NCBI GenBank assembly: GCA_964528765.1
Contig: CAZGVA010000039.1
Span: forward strand, 1-8,614
Direction: 5' to 3'
Source: JABICX01 sp964528765
Lineage (GTDB): Archaea > Nanobdellota > Nanobdellia > UBA10117 > JABICX01
Length of the DNA stretch: 8,614 nt
Shown: piece by piece, positions 6,090 to 8,614 of the stretch
Layout: every line of letters begins with the position of its first letter
Position numbering within the stretch: the stretch's first letter is position 1
The notes under the pieces: model-generated
The model's input: the letters and a program-made list of their open reading frames with translations, nothing else
What the model was told of the DNA's origin: nothing
Database searches by the model: none
Made by a program: the position numbers and the translations under genes

Positions 6090-7149
6090 AAAATTATTAA
6101 TTACAGGTGGTGCAGGTTTTGTTGGATCAAACTTAGCTATGTTTTTTAAAAAAGATTTTCCTGATTGTGAAATTTCGGTTTTAGATAATCTAAAAAGAAG
6201 AGGTTCAGAATTAAATCTTAAACGATTAAAAGCGGTTGGAATAAATTTTATACATGGAGATATTAGAAACCAAGAAGATATTAAATCCGCAGGTTCTTTT
6301 GATTTAATGATTGAATGTTCAGCAGAACCGTCGGTCTTGGCAGGCATTAATGAATCGCCTGAATATTTAGTTAATACTAATTTAGTTGGTGCAATTAATT
6401 GTTTTGAAGCAGTTAGAAAAAATAACGCACATATTATTTTTCTATCATCTAGCAGAGTTTATCCAATTAAAACAATAAGTGAATTAAATTATATTGAAAC
6501 AAATACTCGAATAGAATTAGCTAAAGAACAAAAAATAAATGGTGCATCTTCAAAAGGTTTTTCTGAAAAATTACCTTTAGACGGAACGCGTTCATTATAT
6601 GGTGCAACAAAATTATGTGCAGAATTATTATTACAAGAATATATTAATACGTATGGAATTAAAGGAATTATTAATCGTTGTGGTGTTTTAACAGGTCCTT
6701 GGCAAATGGGTAAAGTGGATCAAGGAGTAATAGTATTATGGGTTGCCCGACATATTTTTGGTGGAAATTTATCATATATTGGTTATGGTGGTGAAGGCAA
6801 ACAAGTTAGAGATATATTACATGTAAAAGATTTATATGAATTACTCACTATTCAATTAAAAAATATTGATAAACATAATGGTAGTATTTACAATGTTGGT
6901 GGCGGACATAAAGTAAGTATTTCACTTAAAGAATTAACAAAATTATGTGAAACTGCAACAAAAAATAAAATTGAAATTAAAAATATAACTGAAACTCGCA
7001 CAGCAGATATTCCATACTATATTACAGATAATTCAAAAATTACAAAAGCAACGGGTTGGGAACCCAAAATCCTACCTGAAAAAATAATCAAAGAAATAAC
7101 TGATTGGATAAATGAAAATTTTGATAAACTAAAACCAATTTTATCATGA
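6079..7149 (+). CDS. CDP-paratose 2-epimerase-like NAD-dependent epimerase
   Basis: The 356-aa extended SDR resembles CDP-paratose/CDP-tyvelose 2-epimerase (RfbE/Tyv type), which inverts C2 of a CDP-3,6-dideoxyhexose. Seen are GGAGFVG (residues 10-16), LDNL (35-38), RRGSELNL (40-47), HGDIRN (59-64), IECSAEPSVLAG (78-89), LVNTNL (97-102), LSSSRVYP (122-129), YGATK (Tyr174, Lys178), GVLTGP (202-207) and GKQVRDILHV (240-249). The RRGSELNL, ECSAEPSVLAG and SRVYP segments are particularly characteristic of the Tyv group. The catalytic Ser/Tyr/Lys set is intact, unlike in its upstream partner. The gene overlaps the upstream epimerase by 11 nt and the downstream radical SAM gene by ATGA. No Shine-Dalgarno sequence is visible, so coupled translation is likely. 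No CDP-sugar nucleotidylyltransferase or dehydratase lies in the window, so the name marks the family and not a proven CDP-tyvelose pathway. Confidence 0.85.
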   Translation: MKYKKLLITGGAGFVGSNLAMFFKKDFPDCEISVLDNLKRRGSELNLKRLKAVGINFIHGDIRNQEDIKSAGSFDLMIECSAEPSVLAGINESPEYLVNTNLVGAINCFEAVRKNNAHIIFLSSSRVYPIKTISELNYIETNTRIELAKEQKINGASSKGFSEKLPLDGTRSLYGATKLCAELLLQEYINTYGIKGIINRCGVLTGPWQMGKVDQGVIVLWVARHIFGGNLSYIGYGGEGKQVRDILHVKDLYELLTIQLKNIDKHNGSIYNVGGGHKVSISLKELTKLCETATKNKIEIKNITETRTADIPYYITDNSKITKATGWEPKILPEKIIKEITDWINENFDKLKPILS

Positions 7150-8614
7150 AAATATTAATAACAAATCCACCATGGGTATTTGGAAGCGTACGTGCTGGAT
7201 CGCGTTGGGCACATGAATCGGACGTAGAAGATACAGGTTTATACACACAATTTCCGGCGTTCTTAGCATATGCTACAGCAATGATTCATAAAGAAAAAAA
7301 ACATCAAATAAAAGTTATTGACTCGCTAGCATTAAGACAAACACGTAATGAATTTTTATCCGAAGTTAAAAAATTTAAACCAGAAATATTGGTTATCGAA
7401 ACTTCAACTGCATCACTAAAGAATGATTTAGATATTGCTAAACAAGTTAAATCATTAACTAATTGTAAAGTTATTTTTATGGGTCCACATGTAATTGCTC
7501 GGCCAGAAGATGCATTAAATAATGGTGTAGATTTCTGCATTAATGGTGAATATGAATATCCCCTTAAAGAATTAATCAAAGCATTAGATAAAAATAAGTT
7601 ACCAAAAAAAGGTATTTCTTATAAAAAAAATAATAAAATTATTACATTACCTCGGCATGCACCAATCGAAGATATTGATAAAATTCCAATACCTGCATAC
7701 GAATTATTTCCAATGGAAAAGTATAGCACACCTTTTTCAGGTATTGCACCAAACGCTGAAGTTATGACTGCAAGAGGTTGCCCATTTAGATGTATTTACT
7801 GTGTATGGCCACAAGTATTATACGATACTAGAAAAATTCGATATAGAAATCCCAAATTAGTTGTTGATGAAATTGAAATATTACTTAATAAATATGGTAA
7901 AAAAGGTGTTTATTTTAATGATGATACATTTACGCTAAATAAAAAGCATGTTTTGGGAATTTGTAAAGAAATTAAAAAAAGAAAATTAAATATTAAATGG
8001 GCCTGTTTTGGTCATGTTTTAACGGTATATAATATGCCTGAAATATTAAAACCTATGAAAGATGCAGGTTGCTCTCTAATTAAATTTGGTATTGAATCAG
8101 GTTCACAAAAAATGTTAGATAATATGGGTAAAGGTACAACGCTAGATATAATTAAAAAAGCGATTAAACTCACAAAAAAAGCAGGTATTGAAGCACATGG
8201 TTCATTTGTATTTGGATTACCTGGTGAAACCTTAGCAAGTGCAAAACAAACGATTAAATTAGCTAAAGAATTAGAATTACATTCATTAGTATTTTCAATT
8301 GCAACACCTTATCCTGGAACCGAATATTATAATCGCGTAAAAGAAAAAGGATGGTTAACTACGCAAGATTGGTCAAAATATAATGGGGAATGTAGTGCTG
8401 TAGCAAGAACACAAGAATTATCAACTAAAGATATAACACGTATTTTTGAATATGCTGATGCAAATTATGTTGCAAGTTTGATTAAAAATCCAAAATATGT
8501 TTTACCTTTTTTAAAAAATGTTTATTCTCAAGATGGAATGTATGGTTTAACTAAATTTATGGCACAGAGAATTCCTTGGTATATAAGAAAAACTAAAAAG
8601 AAATTTGAGGGAAA
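7146..8614 (+). CDS. B12-binding-type radical SAM protein, C-terminus cut by window edge
   Basis: This frame opens with ATG at 7146, overlapping the stop of the epimerase by ATGA, and remains open for 489 codons to the right edge. The N-terminal cobalamin-binding-type domain (about residues 1-150) contains NPPW (7-10), RAGSRW (16-21), GPH (113-115) and GEYE (134-137), without DxHxxG. The radical SAM core has Cys212-x3-Cys216-x2-Cys219 in ARGCPFRCIYC, then NDDTF (258-262), KFGIESGS (313-320), GLPGE (357-361), TPYPGT (387-392) and DW (408-409). It shares the same order of motifs with the leftward radical SAM protein but differs widely in sequence, so the two are paralogues that probably act on different substrates. 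Family members use SAM, an iron-sulfur cluster and often cobalamin to methylate or rearrange carbon skeletons. Tight coupling to the epimerases favours a sugar-related substrate, although lipid substrates are known for the wider family. The Lys-rich end suggests that only a little of the C-terminus is missing. Confidence 0.9.
   Translation, partial: MKILITNPPWVFGSVRAGSRWAHESDVEDTGLYTQFPAFLAYATAMIHKEKKHQIKVIDSLALRQTRNEFLSEVKKFKPEILVIETSTASLKNDLDIAKQVKSLTNCKVIFMGPHVIARPEDALNNGVDFCINGEYEYPLKELIKALDKNKLPKKGISYKKNNKIITLPRHAPIEDIDKIPIPAYELFPMEKYSTPFSGIAPNAEVMTARGCPFRCIYCVWPQVLYDTRKIRYRNPKLVVDEIEILLNKYGKKGVYFNDDTFTLNKKHVLGICKEIKKRKLNIKWACFGHVLTVYNMPEILKPMKDAGCSLIKFGIESGSQKMLDNMGKGTTLDIIKKAIKLTKKAGIEAHGSFVFGLPGETLASAKQTIKLAKELELHSLVFSIATPYPGTEYYNRVKEKGWLTTQDWSKYNGECSAVARTQELSTKDITRIFEYADANYVASLIKNPKYVLPFLKNVYSQDGMYGLTKFMAQRIPWYIRKTKKKFEG

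Noticed and set aside
4994..6111. Sixteen-base direct repeat ATTAATTACAGGTGGT at 4994-5009 and 6096-6111
   Set aside because: Both copies encode the LITGG strand and loop of the NAD-binding fold in paralogous epimerases, so shared coding constraint explains the identity.
6027..6347. Minus-strand open frame of 106 codons across the junction of the two epimerases
   Set aside because: It is antisense to two genes with clear catalytic motifs, and its sequence shows no family features. Similar antisense frames at 2658-2843, 4263-4481, 4982-5215 and 7304-7579 were dropped for the same reason.
1..8614. tRNA, rRNA, CRISPR array, insertion sequence or attachment site
   Set aside because: No cloverleaf-like sequence, regularly spaced repeats, transposase motifs or flanking inverted repeats were seen; nearly all bases belong to the listed genes.

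Overview
The window is AT-rich (roughly 25-40% GC in the stretches counted by hand) and most likely archaeal. TATA-box-like elements of the TTTAAA type lie about 25-31 nt upstream of two start codons, which implies leaderless or nearly leaderless transcripts. The plus-strand genes have no Shine-Dalgarno sequence. A low-GC Nitrososphaerota-like (Thaumarchaeota) or DPANN-type genome would fit, but no rRNA or marker gene is present to settle it.

The layout is two gene blocks running away from a divergent promoter region at about 1583-1726. Leftward lies a B12-binding-type radical SAM gene (170-1582, minus strand). It overlaps by ATGA the first 57 codons of a FemAB/GNAT-like transferase cut by the left edge. 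Rightward lie a family-4 type glycosyltransferase (1727-2896), a two-domain protein joining a UDP-glucuronate decarboxylase (UDP-xylose synthase) to a second GT-B glycosyltransferase (2902-4926), and a 59-nt gap with its own TATA-like element. Then come two tandem NAD-dependent sugar-nucleotide epimerases (4986-6089 and 6079-7149, overlapping by 11 nt) and a second B12-binding-type radical SAM protein (7146 to the right edge, cut), which again overlaps its neighbour by ATGA.

Together the genes look like part of a cytoplasmic pathway that makes and transfers modified sugars for a surface polysaccharide, glycolipid or glycoprotein. The decarboxylase domain would supply UDP-xylose, the epimerases would rearrange nucleotide-activated deoxy or branched sugars, the two glycosyltransferases would assemble the chain, and the radical SAM enzymes might methylate or otherwise modify unactivated carbons. 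The acceptor, the final sugar and the reaction of each radical SAM enzyme cannot be read from the sequence.

The most noteworthy points are the in-frame fusion of a complete UDP-xylose synthase to a complete glycosyltransferase with almost no linker, the Phe-x3-Lys in place of the SDR Tyr-x3-Lys in the first epimerase, and the two radical SAM paralogues on the outer side of both blocks. No RNA genes, mobile elements, CRISPR arrays or origins were seen, and no gene-free stretch exceeds 300 bases.
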